DNA of 64,000 nt, taken from NCBI GenBank assembly GCA_934502885.1, contig CAKSUT010000010.1, forward strand, positions 27,967 through 91,966. The letters are read 5' to 3'. Within the stretch, counting starts at the first letter, position 1; each line of letters starts with the position of its first letter. The notes beneath the pieces were generated by a model that was given only the letters and a program-made list of their open reading frames with translations, did no database searches and was not told where the DNA came from. Position numbers and translations under genes: made by a program. The DNA comes from an uncultured Eubacteriales bacterium. GTDB lineage: Bacteria > Bacillota > Clostridia > Oscillospirales > CAG-382. Shown here one piece after another: positions 8,285 to 18,400 of the stretch.

Positions 8285-9130
8285 GAACGAAGATAAAGTT
8301 ATGTCGTTCCTTCGGAACGAGTGAAGTGCAAGCTGCGCTTGCGTGAAGTGACGGCTTCGCCGTCGTGATGTGTTGCTTCGCAACGTTGGGGTGGAAAAGC
8401 TGCGCTTTTCTTCATTAATTGTATGGTGCTGATTTATAGGCTGTGCGATGACGGGAAAGAAAGGCAGAATTCATAATGCATAATGCATAATTCATAATTC
8501 ATAATTCATAATTCATAATTGACGTTGAAAAGCTTCGCTTTTCTTCAATATTTGAATGGTGCTTATCGTTTGCCGCTTTCCTACGGTGCGATATACATAA
8601 CCGTGCGTGCGGTTCATGCTACAAAGTGCCATGGAGAGATGCTAACCTCGAGCTTTGCACTCTCAATAAAGCTTGATTTTCACCGAATCCCCCATAAGTA
8701 AGCACAAATCTCAAGCTTCGCACCACCCAAGAACCTTATCTTCGTAAAATTTTATCGTGTGCGAAGTGTGCTGAGCACGCAATAAATTTTGCGAACGGTG
8801 TTGCCCCGAATTACAGTCCCAACAGAGTCTGATGCGAAGTAAATCTAAGTCGGTCGCTTGAATTTATGGCGACCGACTTGCGTACTATATTCGATTAGAT
8901 GAGTCTTTGCTTCCCTTCGACGGAGGCTTAGCCGATGTCGAACGGTACTTTCTCCAATATATCGAGAACTTCCCATTTCAAAACGCAGTTTTGAAATCGA
9001 TAAAGTTCTTTTGGCGAAAGCCGCTTTGCGGCGTCGCACGTTTCTTTCAAGAAAAGGACATATCCTCGCGTTCTTTGGTTCTTTCTTTCAAGAAAAGGAC
9101 ACCATCGTAATCTACGCCCGTCGGAGACCT
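8285..9130. repeat. composite dispersed-repeat block, no gene
   Basis: No gene is visible. From left: a string of small perfect hairpins joined by GTGAAGTG linkers (8305-8415), a tandem ATAATTC tract (8470-8518), a short copy of the module containing AACCGTGCGTGCGGTT (8590-8620), then an inverted copy of the large cassette seen in later gaps, including the fixed-loop hairpin at 8847-8879 and a degenerate TTTCTTTCAAGAAA hairpin near 9078-9100 that faces the end of glcK. All modules recur elsewhere in the window. Confidence 0.8.
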
Positions 9131-9144
9131 TTCGTATGCCTCGC

Positions 9145-10092
9145 TTAAAAACCGAGCATAGCGGCGCCGATGATTCCGGCGTCGTTGCCGAGTGCGGCGA
9201 TTCTTATTTCGGTCTTCTTTGTGCCGTTTCTCGTGTACTGCTCTTCGTCTATATACTTCTCGAGCGGTGCGGTGAGGTACTCCTTCTCGTTGCAGATACC
9301 GCCGCCGATAACGAGAACCTCCGGCTGGAAGATGTTGATCATGTTTACGATACCGGAAGCGAGGTAGCGAATATACTCATCAACAACCTCAGCACCGGCC
9401 TTGTCGCCGGCTCTCATTGCATTGAACGCCGTTCTGCCGCTGACCTTGCCCTCTTTTTCGACCATTTTGTGCATTATTGTGTCCTTGTCCGCCGCAAGCT
9501 TGTCCTTTGTCATGTTGATAAGACCCGTAGCAGAGCTGTAAGCCTCCCAGCAGCCCTTTCTGCCGCAGGAGCACTGACGGCCGCCAACCTCGATTACAGT
9601 GTGACCGAGTTCGCCGCCGGCGTAGTTGAAGCCGGAGTATACCTTTTTGTCTATGATGATGCCGCCGCCGAGACCGGTTCCGAGGGTGATCATGAGGGAG
9701 TCGTTGCAGCCCTTGGAGGCACCCATTTCAGCCTCGCCCTTAGCCGCCGCATTCGCGTCGTTCTCAACGAGTACCTTCTTTATACCCGAAAACTCTGTGA
9801 GCTTTGCGGCGATGGGGTAGTTGAGGAAGGGAAGATTGTTTGCGTATACGACATAGCCGCTGTCGTGGTCGACTGTGCCGGGAGTTGCGATTCCGGCGTA
9901 CTCGACGTCGCCTACGGCAATGCCCACCTCCTTGATGAGGTCGAGGCAAAGAGCCGCCATATCCTTTATGATTTCGTCGGGTTCTCTGTCGGCTTTTGTG
10001 GGAACACTGCCCTTCTTGAGAATTTTACCGTTTTCGTTTACAAGACCTACCGCGATATTTGTACCGCCGAGGTCAACGCCTATATAATACAT
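9145..10092 (-). CDS. glcK: ROK-family glucokinase
   Basis: Predicted cytoplasmic glucokinase, phosphorylating glucose with ATP for glycolysis. 315 aa from the ATG at 10090-10092 (MYYIGVDLGGTNIAVGLV), which has AGGAAAGG upstream; a longer reading to 10179 would include the promoter. Seen motifs: phosphate loop GVDLGGTN, catalytic region ENDANAAA, GTGLGGGII, and the ROK zinc site CSCGRKGCWE. It follows dnaJ but has its own promoter, with a hairpin terminator between. Other ROK hexokinases cannot be excluded; glucose is inferred from overall likeness. Confidence 0.9.
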   Translation of the reverse strand: MYYIGVDLGGTNIAVGLVNENGKILKKGSVPTKADREPDEIIKDMAALCLDLIKEVGIAVGDVEYAGIATPGTVDHDSGYVVYANNLPFLNYPIAAKLTEFSGIKKVLVENDANAAAKGEAEMGASKGCNDSLMITLGTGLGGGIIIDKKVYSGFNYAGGELGHTVIEVGGRQCSCGRKGCWEAYSSATGLINMTKDKLAADKDTIMHKMVEKEGKVSGRTAFNAMRAGDKAGAEVVDEYIRYLASGIVNMINIFQPEVLVIGGGICNEKEYLTAPLEKYIDEEQYTRNGTKKTEIRIAALGNDAGIIGAAMLGF

Positions 10093-10150
10093 AGCTGTAC
10101 CTTTCCTTTCGCTTTTTGCACCACTGCGCATATTTTTCCAACCACCTATG

Positions 10151-10179
10151 ATTATATTCCCACTTGCACCTTTTGTCAA
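10151..10179 (-). promoter_or_regulatory. promoter of glcK
   Basis: Consensus sigma-A boxes on the minus strand: TTGACA (10174-10179), 17-nt spacer, TATAAT (10151-10156). It lies about 60 nt upstream of the glcK start and beyond the dnaJ terminator. Confidence 0.85.
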
Positions 10180-10276
10180 GCGACGACGCCAACAATTTAC
10201 ATTTTATTAAGAAACGCAAAGCAGACGCAGGGGGGACGGCGGCGGTTTACACGGGCGAGTAACCGTCCCCCGCGCA

Positions 10277-10306
10277 AAACGGAGAGCCCGAGGGCTCTCC
10301 GTTTTT
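10277..10306. terminator. intrinsic terminator after dnaJ
   Basis: A 12-bp perfect inverted repeat, AACGGAGAGCCC with its complement, with a tiny loop. Read from the minus strand it ends in TTTTGC, from the plus strand in TTTTTCTT. Because dnaJ ends at 10335 on the minus strand, its use there is the natural reading. Confidence 0.8.
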
Positions 10307-10334
10307 CTTATTTCATTTTACGCAAGAGGTTCCT

Positions 10335-11489
10335 TCACAAGTTGCCGAACTTTGAGAACGCCTCTCTGACCTTCTCGCCGAAGCTCTTTTTACGGAGGTT
10401 GTTCTTCTCTCCGCAGGTCGAGTCGAACTCACGCAGAAGCTCCTTCTGCTTCTCCGAAAGATTCTTCGGCACTTCGACTATGACTCTGAACACAAGGTCG
10501 CCTCTGCTCTTGCCGCCGATGTACTGTATACCCTTGTTTTTGAGCGTGTACGCCGTGCCGGACTGCGTTCCCTCGGGAATCGTGTACTCGTAGTCGCCCT
10601 CAAGAGTCGGAACTTTTATCTTCGCACCGAGTGCCGCCTCGGTGAAGGTTATAGGCACTTCGCAGTAAATGTTCTGTCCGTCCCTCTCGAATACGCTGTG
10701 CGGCTTGACGCTTACCTCAACGTAAAGGTCGCCCGCAGGACCGCCGTTTCTGCCCATGTCTCCGGCGGATTGAACCCTAAGTCTCTGTCCGTCGTCAATA
10801 CCGGCCGGAATGTTGACCGTCTCGGTCTTCTGACGCGTCACCATACCGCTTCCGCGGCAGGTCTTGCACGGATTCTTGATTATCTTGCCCGTTCCGCCGC
10901 ACGCCGAACAGGGACGCGTGGACTGCATCATGCCGAGTATCGTCCTCTGCTGGGTACGTATCTGTCCTGTGCCGCCGCAGGTTGTGCAGGTTTCGGGGGA
11001 CGTACCCTTTTCCGCACCCGTACCGCCGCAGGTGTCGCAGCGTTCAACCCGGCTGTACTTGATGTCCTTCTTGCAGCCGAACACCGCTTCCTCGAATGTC
11101 ACCGTTATCCTCACCGCACGGTCGTTTCCTCTCGTGGGGGAGTTTCTGTTCGACCTTGTCTGCGTGCCGCCGAAGAACGACGAGAATATATCCGAAGCGT
11201 CGCCGAAGTCAAAGCCGCCGAAGCCGCCGTAACCGCCGCCGAAACCTCCTGCCGCATTCGGATCGACGCCTGCATGACCGTATGCGTCGTACTTCGCCTT
11301 TTTGTCGGCGTCGGAGAGTACGCTGTACGCCTCGTTTATCTCCTTGAACTTCTCCTCGGCTTCCTTGTTTCCGGGGTTAAGGTCGGGGTGATACTGCTTT
11401 CCGAGCTTACGGAAAGCTTTCTTTATTTCGTCGGTGCTCGCTCCCTTTTGAAGTCCGAGCACCTCATAGTAATCTCTTTTCTCTGCCAT
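10335..11489 (-). CDS. dnaJ: chaperone protein DnaJ (Hsp40)
   Basis: Co-chaperone that delivers substrates to DnaK and stimulates its ATPase. 384 aa from the ATG at 11487-11489 (MAEKRDYYEVLGLQKGAS). Order of parts: J domain with HPD in YHPDLNPG, Gly/Phe-rich linker (about residues 75-130), four CxxCxGxG zinc repeats (CDTCGGTG, CTTCGGTG, CSACGGTG, CKTCRGSG), then the substrate-binding C-terminal domains. Full type I DnaJ. Last gene of the hrcA operon, 67 nt after dnaK. Confidence 0.97.
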   Translation of the reverse strand: MAEKRDYYEVLGLQKGASTDEIKKAFRKLGKQYHPDLNPGNKEAEEKFKEINEAYSVLSDADKKAKYDAYGHAGVDPNAAGGFGGGYGGFGGFDFGDASDIFSSFFGGTQTRSNRNSPTRGNDRAVRITVTFEEAVFGCKKDIKYSRVERCDTCGGTGAEKGTSPETCTTCGGTGQIRTQQRTILGMMQSTRPCSACGGTGKIIKNPCKTCRGSGMVTRQKTETVNIPAGIDDGQRLRVQSAGDMGRNGGPAGDLYVEVSVKPHSVFERDGQNIYCEVPITFTEAALGAKIKVPTLEGDYEYTIPEGTQSGTAYTLKNKGIQYIGGKSRGDLVFRVIVEVPKNLSEKQKELLREFDSTCGEKNNLRKKSFGEKVREAFSKFGNL

Positions 11490-11556
11490 AACTCCTCGAT
11501 TCGGCGACGGCGGCGCACGAAGATTTTCCCCCGTGCGCACAACCGTTTACCGCATA

Positions 11557-13380
11557 TTACTTGTTGTTGTCAAAGTCGGTATTTATCGTACCGTCGTCGT
11601 TTACCGTGCCGTTTCCGGGGTTCTGACCCTCAGTGCCGCCCTGTGCGCCGGTCTGCTGATAAAGCTTCTCGGCAAGGGGATAGAACGCCTTCTGAAGCTC
11701 GTCCGTGTCCGCCTTTATCTGCTCTGTCGTACCGTTCTTTACGGTCTCCTCAAGCTTCGTTATCTTCTCGAGTACGGGAGCCTTGTCGGCGTCGGAAACC
11801 TTGTCGCCTATCTCGTCGAGACTCTTCTTTATCTGGAAGATTGCGGCTTCTGCGTGGTTCTTTGCGTCAACCGCTTCCTTCTGAGCCTTGTCCTCTGCGG
11901 CGTGCTGTTCGGCGTCCTTGACCGCTTTCTGAATGTCTTCCTCGGACATATTGGTGGACGAAGTGATGGTGATGTGCTGTTCCTTGCCCGTGCCCTTATC
12001 GACCGCCTTTACGTTTACGATGCCGTTTGCGTCGATATCGAAGGTGACTTCAATCTGAGGTACTCCTCTGGGAGCCGCCGGGATTCCGTCGAGGTGGAAA
12101 CGGCCGAGGGTCGTGTTGCCCGCCGCCATTTCACGCTCACCCTGGAGTACGTGAATCTCAACCGAGGTCTGACCGTCAGCCGCTGTGGAGAAGATCTGGC
12201 TCTTGGTTACGGGGATTGTGGTGTTTCTGTCGATAATCTTGGAGCAAACGCCGCCGAGAGTCTCGATGCCGAGAGAAAGAGGAGTTACGTCGAAGAGGAC
12301 GATATCCTTGACGTCGTTCGTGAGTATCGCACCCTGGATTGCCGCACCGATAGCAACGCACTCATCGGGGTTGATGCCCTTGAACGGCTCTTTGCCGATG
12401 TACTTCTTTACAGCCTCCTGGACGGCCGGGATTCTCGTCGAACCGCCGACAAGGAGGACCTTATCTACCTGCGCCGGGGCGAGACCTGCGTCGGCAAGAG
12501 CCTTCTTCATAGGATCCATGGTCTTCTCGACGAGGTGGTAGGTGAGCTCATCGAACTTTGCTCTCGTGAGAGTCATATCGAGGTGCTTCGGACCGTTCTG
12601 GTCAGCCGTGATGAACGGGAGATTGATGTTTGTGCTCGTCATGCCGGAAAGCTCGATCTTTGCCTTTTCTGCGGCTTCCTTAAGTCTGGACGAAGCGGAC
12701 TTGTCCTTTCTGAGGTCGATGCCCTCCTCCTTGAGGAAGGTGTCAGCCATGTAGTTTACGATGCACTCGTCGAAGTCGTCGCCGCCGAGGTGGTTGTTGC
12801 CGTTGGTTGCCAGAACTTCAAATACGCCGTCGCCTATCTCAAGAAGAGATACATCGAACGTACCGCCGCCGAGGTCGTAAATCATGACCTTCTGTTCCTT
12901 TTCCTTGTCCATGCCGTAAGCGATAGCGGCCGCAGTCGGCTCGTTGATGATACGCTTTACGTCGAGACCCGCAATTCTGCCGGCGTCCTTGGTTGCCTGA
13001 CGCTGAGCGTCGGAGAAGTAAGCCGGAACCGTGATAACAGCCTCCGTTACGGGCTGTCCGAGATAGCCTTCGGCGTCAGCCTTGAGCTTCTGGAGAATGA
13101 ATGCGGAAATCTGTTGAGGGGTGTAGGACGTGCCGTCAATCTCGACCTTTCTGTCCGTACCCATGGAACGCTTAATGGAGCTTATCGTTCTCTCGGGGTT
13201 TGTGATTGCCTGTCTCTTTGCGGCAGAACCGACTATTCTTTCGCCGTCCTTCTTGAAGGATACGACGGAGGGAGTTGTTCTCATGCCCTCGGAGTTCGGA
13301 ATTACGACGGGCTCGCCGCCCTCAAATACTGCTACGCAGGAGTTTGTTGTACCAAGGTCTATACCTATAATCTTTCCCAT
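11557..13380 (-). CDS. dnaK: chaperone protein DnaK (Hsp70)
   Basis: ATP-dependent Hsp70 chaperone. 607 aa, beginning MGKIIGIDLGTTNSCVAVFE. Nucleotide-binding motifs DLGGGTFDVSLLEIG and VLLVGGSTRIPAVQ are intact, followed by the substrate-binding domain and lid, and a Gly/Asn-rich disordered tail. Slightly shorter lid/tail than E. coli DnaK (638 aa), typical for Bacillota. Transcribed with hrcA and grpE from the CIRCE-controlled promoter; about 100 nt separates it from grpE, with no clear extra promoter seen. Confidence 0.98.
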   Translation of the reverse strand: MGKIIGIDLGTTNSCVAVFEGGEPVVIPNSEGMRTTPSVVSFKKDGERIVGSAAKRQAITNPERTISSIKRSMGTDRKVEIDGTSYTPQQISAFILQKLKADAEGYLGQPVTEAVITVPAYFSDAQRQATKDAGRIAGLDVKRIINEPTAAAIAYGMDKEKEQKVMIYDLGGGTFDVSLLEIGDGVFEVLATNGNNHLGGDDFDECIVNYMADTFLKEEGIDLRKDKSASSRLKEAAEKAKIELSGMTSTNINLPFITADQNGPKHLDMTLTRAKFDELTYHLVEKTMDPMKKALADAGLAPAQVDKVLLVGGSTRIPAVQEAVKKYIGKEPFKGINPDECVAIGAAIQGAILTNDVKDIVLFDVTPLSLGIETLGGVCSKIIDRNTTIPVTKSQIFSTAADGQTSVEIHVLQGEREMAAGNTTLGRFHLDGIPAAPRGVPQIEVTFDIDANGIVNVKAVDKGTGKEQHITITSSTNMSEEDIQKAVKDAEQHAAEDKAQKEAVDAKNHAEAAIFQIKKSLDEIGDKVSDADKAPVLEKITKLEETVKNGTTEQIKADTDELQKAFYPLAEKLYQQTGAQGGTEGQNPGNGTVNDDGTINTDFDNNK

Positions 13381-13481
13381 ATTTATTACCTCCGTTATAT
13401 GCCGCTTGTGCGGTCGTGAATTTACTATTATTATTTATATATCAACAATGCGCTCCGTGCAAAAATGCACTCGGTGCTTTG

Positions 13482-14057
13482 TCAATTTACCACTTTAACC
13501 ATTGAATGTCTTATTACTTTATTTCCTATTTTATATCCCTTGAGGAACACCTCGGAAATTTCGTTCTCGCCCTTGTCGCCGTCCTCGTCGTGCATTATTG
13601 CATTGTGAAGATCCGGGTCGAAGGTTTCGCCGGCAGCGGGGATTTCCTCGACTCCGAGCTTTCCGAGAACCTCACGGAACTGCTTTTCTATCATGCGCAC
13701 GCCCTCGGCAAGAGGGGAGGTGTCGTCGGAAGACGCCGCAAGCGAACGCTCGAGATTGTCAAGCACGGGGAGAATCCTTTCCACGGTGTCCGACACGGCG
13801 TCGGAATAAATGGCGTCCTTTTCGCTTTGGGTGCGCTTTCTGTAGTTGTCGTACTCGGCGAGAAGACGAAGATGCCTGTCGTCCTTTTCGGTTATCTCGG
13901 ACTTGAGCTTTTCTATCTCCTTGTCCTTTTCCTCGGCGGCCTTTGCGGATTTTTTGCATTCACGCTCCTCGCCGTCCTTTTTGCCCTTGCAGGACTTCTT
14001 CGGCTTCTCGGTTTCTTCCTCGCCGATATTTTCGTTCTTTTTTTCTTCGTTATTCAT
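13482..14057 (-). CDS. grpE: nucleotide exchange factor GrpE
   Basis: Releases ADP from DnaK. 191 aa: a charged, probably disordered N-terminus (residues 1-40), a long coiled coil (about 40-85), and the beta-domain ending KIGNKVIRHSMVKVVN, the family C-terminus. Its ATG overlaps the hrcA stop (ATGA), so translation is coupled. Confidence 0.96.
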   Translation of the reverse strand: MNNEEKKNENIGEEETEKPKKSCKGKKDGEERECKKSAKAAEEKDKEIEKLKSEITEKDDRHLRLLAEYDNYRKRTQSEKDAIYSDAVSDTVERILPVLDNLERSLAASSDDTSPLAEGVRMIEKQFREVLGKLGVEEIPAAGETFDPDLHNAIMHDEDGDKGENEISEVFLKGYKIGNKVIRHSMVKVVN

Positions 14058-15193
14058 CTGTCTTCGCTCCTTGTCGTATTGTCGCCGGCGTTCTCATTCG
14101 CTTTCGGCTCCGGGAGAGGCTTCGGCGGTTCTTTTACACCTGCCGACGGTGTTTCTCCGAGTTCCTCGGCAAAGTATTTAAGGCTCGAGACCACTTTTTT
14201 GTAGTCCATACGTCTCGGTCCTATGACGCCTATCACGGCATTTGCGCCGCCTATCGGCACTGAGCAGAACACAATCGAGGTGTCCTTGAGCGCCGGGTTT
14301 TTCGATTCGTCGCCGATGTAAATGTGAACTCCGTGTTCGGTCTCCGCGCCGCTTTCGTCGTTATCAGTTCCCGTTTCGGGAGATGAGATAAGCTCACGAA
14401 GTCCGGTTTGTCTCTCGATAACCTCCATAAGCGATTTCACGCTTCCGACATCGGAAAATTCGGGGTATTCCAAGAGGTTGGTCACGCCCTCGACCCTGAC
14501 GTCGTCACTGCCGCCGCTCTTTGACGCATCGTAAGCGGTTCTGATTATCGGACTTGCGAGTGAACGGAGTCTGCCGAGAGCTTCTTCGACCGCAAATACC
14601 GTTTCGATTTTCACGCCGTCAAGCGGAATGCCGACAAGGTTATCGTTGAGAGCGGTCTTGATTTTCTCCATATCCTTCTCGGAAATCGGCACTCCCGAGG
14701 GGACAATGCCTGTTCTGACCTCACCGGAATCGGTTATCATAACAAGCAGGAAGCTGTTCTGCGAAACGCACACGGCGTCGAAACGTACTATTGCCGTGCA
14801 TCCGGGCTTTGCCGCAAGCGACACCGACGCATATCTTGTGATACCGGACATAATCTTTCCGGCACGCTCGATAAGTCTCTCGGTCTCGGCGGTTTTGAAC
14901 TTTGTGAGGTCGTTTAAGAGTGCCAGCTCCTCCATGTTGAGGCGGTAGTCCTCCATGAGCTTTTCGACGTAAAACCTATATCCGGCGGTGGACGGGATGC
15001 GTCCTGCGGACGTGTGCGGCTTGTCGAGGTAGCCCATTTCCTCAAGCTCGCTCATCTCGTTTCTGACGGTCGCAGGTGAGAGTGAAAGACCGCCGTGCTG
15101 TGTCAGATACTTTGACCCGACCGGCTCTCCCGAGTCGATGTACTCGTCGATTATCATTTTCAGTATCTGCTTTTTTCTGTCGCTGAGCTCCAC
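14054..15193 (-). CDS. hrcA: heat-inducible transcription repressor HrcA
   Basis: Repressor of class I heat-shock genes that binds CIRCE, with GroEL helping it fold (family knowledge). 379 aa. N-terminal winged helix starting MELSDRKKQILKMIIDEYID, with VGSKYL and SPATVRNEMSELEE in the recognition region, followed by the GAF-like domain. Start choice: two in-frame GTGs lie at 15200-15202 and 15191-15193; GGAGG directly abuts the first but is 8 nt from the second, so the second is chosen. First gene of the operon, directly behind a CIRCE element, so it is autoregulated. About 35 residues longer than Bacillus HrcA, with a Pro/Glu-rich C-terminal tail. Confidence 0.95.
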   Translation of the reverse strand: MELSDRKKQILKMIIDEYIDSGEPVGSKYLTQHGGLSLSPATVRNEMSELEEMGYLDKPHTSAGRIPSTAGYRFYVEKLMEDYRLNMEELALLNDLTKFKTAETERLIERAGKIMSGITRYASVSLAAKPGCTAIVRFDAVCVSQNSFLLVMITDSGEVRTGIVPSGVPISEKDMEKIKTALNDNLVGIPLDGVKIETVFAVEEALGRLRSLASPIIRTAYDASKSGGSDDVRVEGVTNLLEYPEFSDVGSVKSLMEVIERQTGLRELISSPETGTDNDESGAETEHGVHIYIGDESKNPALKDTSIVFCSVPIGGANAVIGVIGPRRMDYKKVVSSLKYFAEELGETPSAGVKEPPKPLPEPKANENAGDNTTRSEDR

Positions 15194-15223
15194 GGCGTTC
15201 ACCTCCGTTTTTTTTATCTTGTT

Positions 15224-15250
15224 TTAGCACTCGTACCGCTCGAGTGCTAA
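15224..15250 (-). promoter_or_regulatory. CIRCE operator
   Basis: Perfect CIRCE: TTAGCACTC (15224-15232), 9-nt spacer, GAGTGCTAA (15242-15250). It starts at the predicted transcription start of the hrcA operon, so bound HrcA would block initiation. Confidence 0.97.
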
Positions 15251-15257
15251 TGTGATA

Positions 15258-15286
15258 ACTTTACCACATTCTTTTACTTTTGTCAA
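15258..15286 (-). promoter_or_regulatory. promoter of hrcA-grpE-dnaK-dnaJ
   Basis: Minus-strand boxes TTGACA (15281-15286), 17-nt spacer ending TGTGG, and TAAAGT (15258-15263). CIRCE follows immediately, the classical class I heat-shock layout. Confidence 0.85.
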
Positions 15287-15367
15287 GAGGTTTGCAAAGG
15301 AAATGTGTTAATTTTTTGTGAACGAGGCTCTTTTTCCTGAAAAGAACACCGCCGTAATCCTCAACCG

Positions 15368-15402
15368 CAAAAAAGAAGCACGGTTTCCGCCGTGCTTCTT
15401 TT
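15368..15402 (-). terminator. intrinsic terminator after rpoC
   Basis: Minus strand: stem AGAAGCACGG with its complement CCGTGCTTCT, small loop, followed by TTTTTT. It lies 14 nt past the rpoC stop and closes the rpoBC transcript. Confidence 0.9.
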
Positions 15403-15415
15403 ATAAATTCCGATC

Positions 15416-18400
15416 TTATTCTTCGGGGATAATATCGTCGCCGGAGTCGCCGCCGGAGACGTCGCCCGACTCGCCCTCATCGTCAACGACGCTGTCGAAC
15501 GCTTTCTCGTCCGCACCTGCAAAGGTCTCCGCGTGAGCCGCCGGAAGCTCCGGAACTTCGTCGTCGGGATTGTCAATGACAATCGGGTTGCCCTCTTTGT
15601 CGTTGATCTCGATGTCGCGGTAACAATGCATACCCGTACCTGCCGGGATAAGCTTACCGATAATGACGTTCTCCTTAAGACCTATAAGCGGATCGACCTT
15701 GCCCTCGATTGCGGCCTCGGTGAGTACCTTTGTGGTCTCCTGGAAGGACGCCGCCGAGAGGAACGACTCGGTTGAAAGGGACGCCTTGGTGATACCGAGA
15801 AGCACGGGGGAGTATTCCGCCTTGCGGAGCGTTGTCTCGCCTGCCGCTATTCTCGCCTCGATTTCGTTGTTCTTCTCGTTGAATTTTATGAGATCCACAA
15901 GTGAACCAACGAGAAGGTTGGTGTCGCCGGCATTCTCTACCTTGACCTTACGCGTCATCTGACGTGTGATAACTTCGATATGCTTGTCGTTGATTTCAAC
16001 ACCCTGGAGACGGTATACCTTCTGGATTTCCTTTATGATATACTCGTATACGGCATTGAGTCCGTTTATTCTTACTATGTCCGCAGGACTCATGAAGCCC
16101 TCGGTGAGAGACTGTCCTCTCGTGACGAAGGAACCTTCCTCGACGAGAAGTCTCTGTATTCTCTGAACGGGATATACCTTCTCCTCGCCCGTTGCGTCGT
16201 TTGTGACCTTGACCTGACGGGTCTTTTTGCTGTCGTCGATGGAAACCATACCGTCGAGATCCGAGACAACCGCAGTCTTCTTCGGACGTCTTGCCTCGAA
16301 CAGCTCTTCAACTCGGGGAAGACCCTGGGTGATGTCGCCGCCGGCGATACCGCCCGTGTGGAACGTTCTCATCGTAAGCTGTGTACCCGGCTCACCGATG
16401 GACTGCGCGGCAATGATACCGACCGACTCACCGATGTTTACGGGGGTGCCCGACGCAAGGTCGGCACCGTAGCAGTGTACGCAGACACCGTGCTTTGCAC
16501 GGCAGTTGAGCGTGGAACGGATGTGTACTCTCTCGACGCCTGCCGCAATTATCTTCTCAACCTGCGCCTCTTTCATCATTACGTCCGCCCCGACGAGAAC
16601 CTCGCCGGTTGCCGGGTCGACAACCTCTTCGACGGTGTATCTGCCGAGAAGTCTGTCCGCAAGCGGCTCGATAAGCTCGTTGCCCTCCTTGACGGCGTAT
16701 ACCCAAAGTCCCTCGGTGTCGCCGCAGTTGACCTCGCGGATAATAACGTCCTGCGATACGTCAACGAGACGTCTTGTAAGGTAACCGGAGTCTGCTGTAC
16801 GGAGAGCCGTATCGGCAAGACCTTTACGTGCGCCTCGTGCGGCTATGAAGTACTCCAAGATGTTAAGGCCTTCACGGAAGTTTGCCTTGATAGGAAGCTC
16901 GATCGTCTGACCGGACGTGGACGCCATAAGTCCGCGCATTCCGGCAAGCTGACGAATCTGCTTGATAGAGCCTCGCGCACCGGAGTCCGCCATCATCTTG
17001 ATGTTGTTGTATCTGTCGAGGTTCTTTGTAAGAGCCTTGGTAACTTCGTTGGTCGCTTCTTCCCAAATCTTGATAACGCTCTTTCTGCGCTCCTCCTCGG
17101 AGAAGCGGCCTCTTGCGAACGCCTTTGCGATAAGCTCTATCTGCTTCTCGCTCTCCGCAATGATTATCTTCTTCTGCGGAGGTACGGTCATATCCGATAC
17201 GGAGATCGTGATAGAGCCTCTTGTGGAGAACTTGTAGCCGAGAGCCTTTATGTCGTCAAGAACAACGGCGGTTCTGTCTATGCCGTGGTACTTAATGCAG
17301 CGGTCAACTATCTGCCCGAGCTCGTCCTTGGTTACGACGAAGTTTATTTCGAGGTCGAATTCGTTGTCCTCGTTTCTCTCGATGAAGTGAAGATCCTGCG
17401 GAATCGGACGGTTGAAGATAAGTCTGCCGAGTGTGGCGTCGATTATCTTCGAGCGCACCGTGCCGTCTGCGTCGGTCTTCGTCACGCGGACCTTAATGGG
17501 CGCATGGAGTCCGAGTTCGCCGTTGGCGTAAGCCATCATTGCCTCGTCGAAATCTCTGAAGCACGAACCCTCGCCGGGTTCGCCGGGCTTGTCGAGAGTG
17601 AGGTAGAACGAACCGAGAACCATATCCTGCGAAGGAACGGTTACGGCGCGTCCGTTAACCGGCTTCAAGAGGTTGTTTGCGGAAAGCATGAGGAAACGCG
17701 ACTCGATCTGCGCCTCCGCGGAAAGCGGAACGTGAACAGGCATCTGGTCGCCGTCGAAGTCGGCGTTGAACGCCGTACAAACGAGAGGATGAAGCTTTAT
17801 CGCGCGTCCCTCGACGAGTATCGGCTCGAATGCCTGAATGGAAAGTCTGTGAAGCGTGGGCGCACGGTTGAGCAGAACGGGATGTTCCTTGATGACGACT
17901 TCGAGTGCGTCCCAAACGTCCGCGTTTACCTTTTCGACCTTCTTCTTTGCGTCCTTTATGTTAGCCGCCTTGCCGGTATCGGAGAGTCGCTTCATTACAA
18001 ACGGCTTGAACAGCTCGAGAGCCATCTCCTTGGGAAGACCGCACTGGAATATCTTAAGATCCGGTCCTACGACGATAACCGAACGTCCGGAGTAGTCAAC
18101 ACGCTTGCCGAGAAGGTTCTGACGGAAGCGTCCCTGCTTGCCTCGGAGCATTTCGGAAAGAGACTTGAGCGCTCTGTTTGAGGGACCCGTGACGGGACGT
18201 CCTCTTCTGCCGTTGTCGATAAGCGCGTCAACGGCCTCCTGGAGCATTCTCTTTTCGTTTCTGATAATGATGTCGGGCGCGGAGAGGTCAATGAGCTTCT
18301 TGAGACGGTTGTTTCTGTTGATAACACGTCTGTAAAGGTCGTTGATATCGCTCGTCGCGAAACGGCCGCCGTCGAGCTGAACGAGAGGACGGAGGTCCGG

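Noticed and set aside
11533..18181. Long plus-strand frames opposite dnaK and rpoC (628 and 733 codons)
   Set aside because: Both are shadows of highly conserved minus-strand genes; no family likeness and no ribosome binding site.
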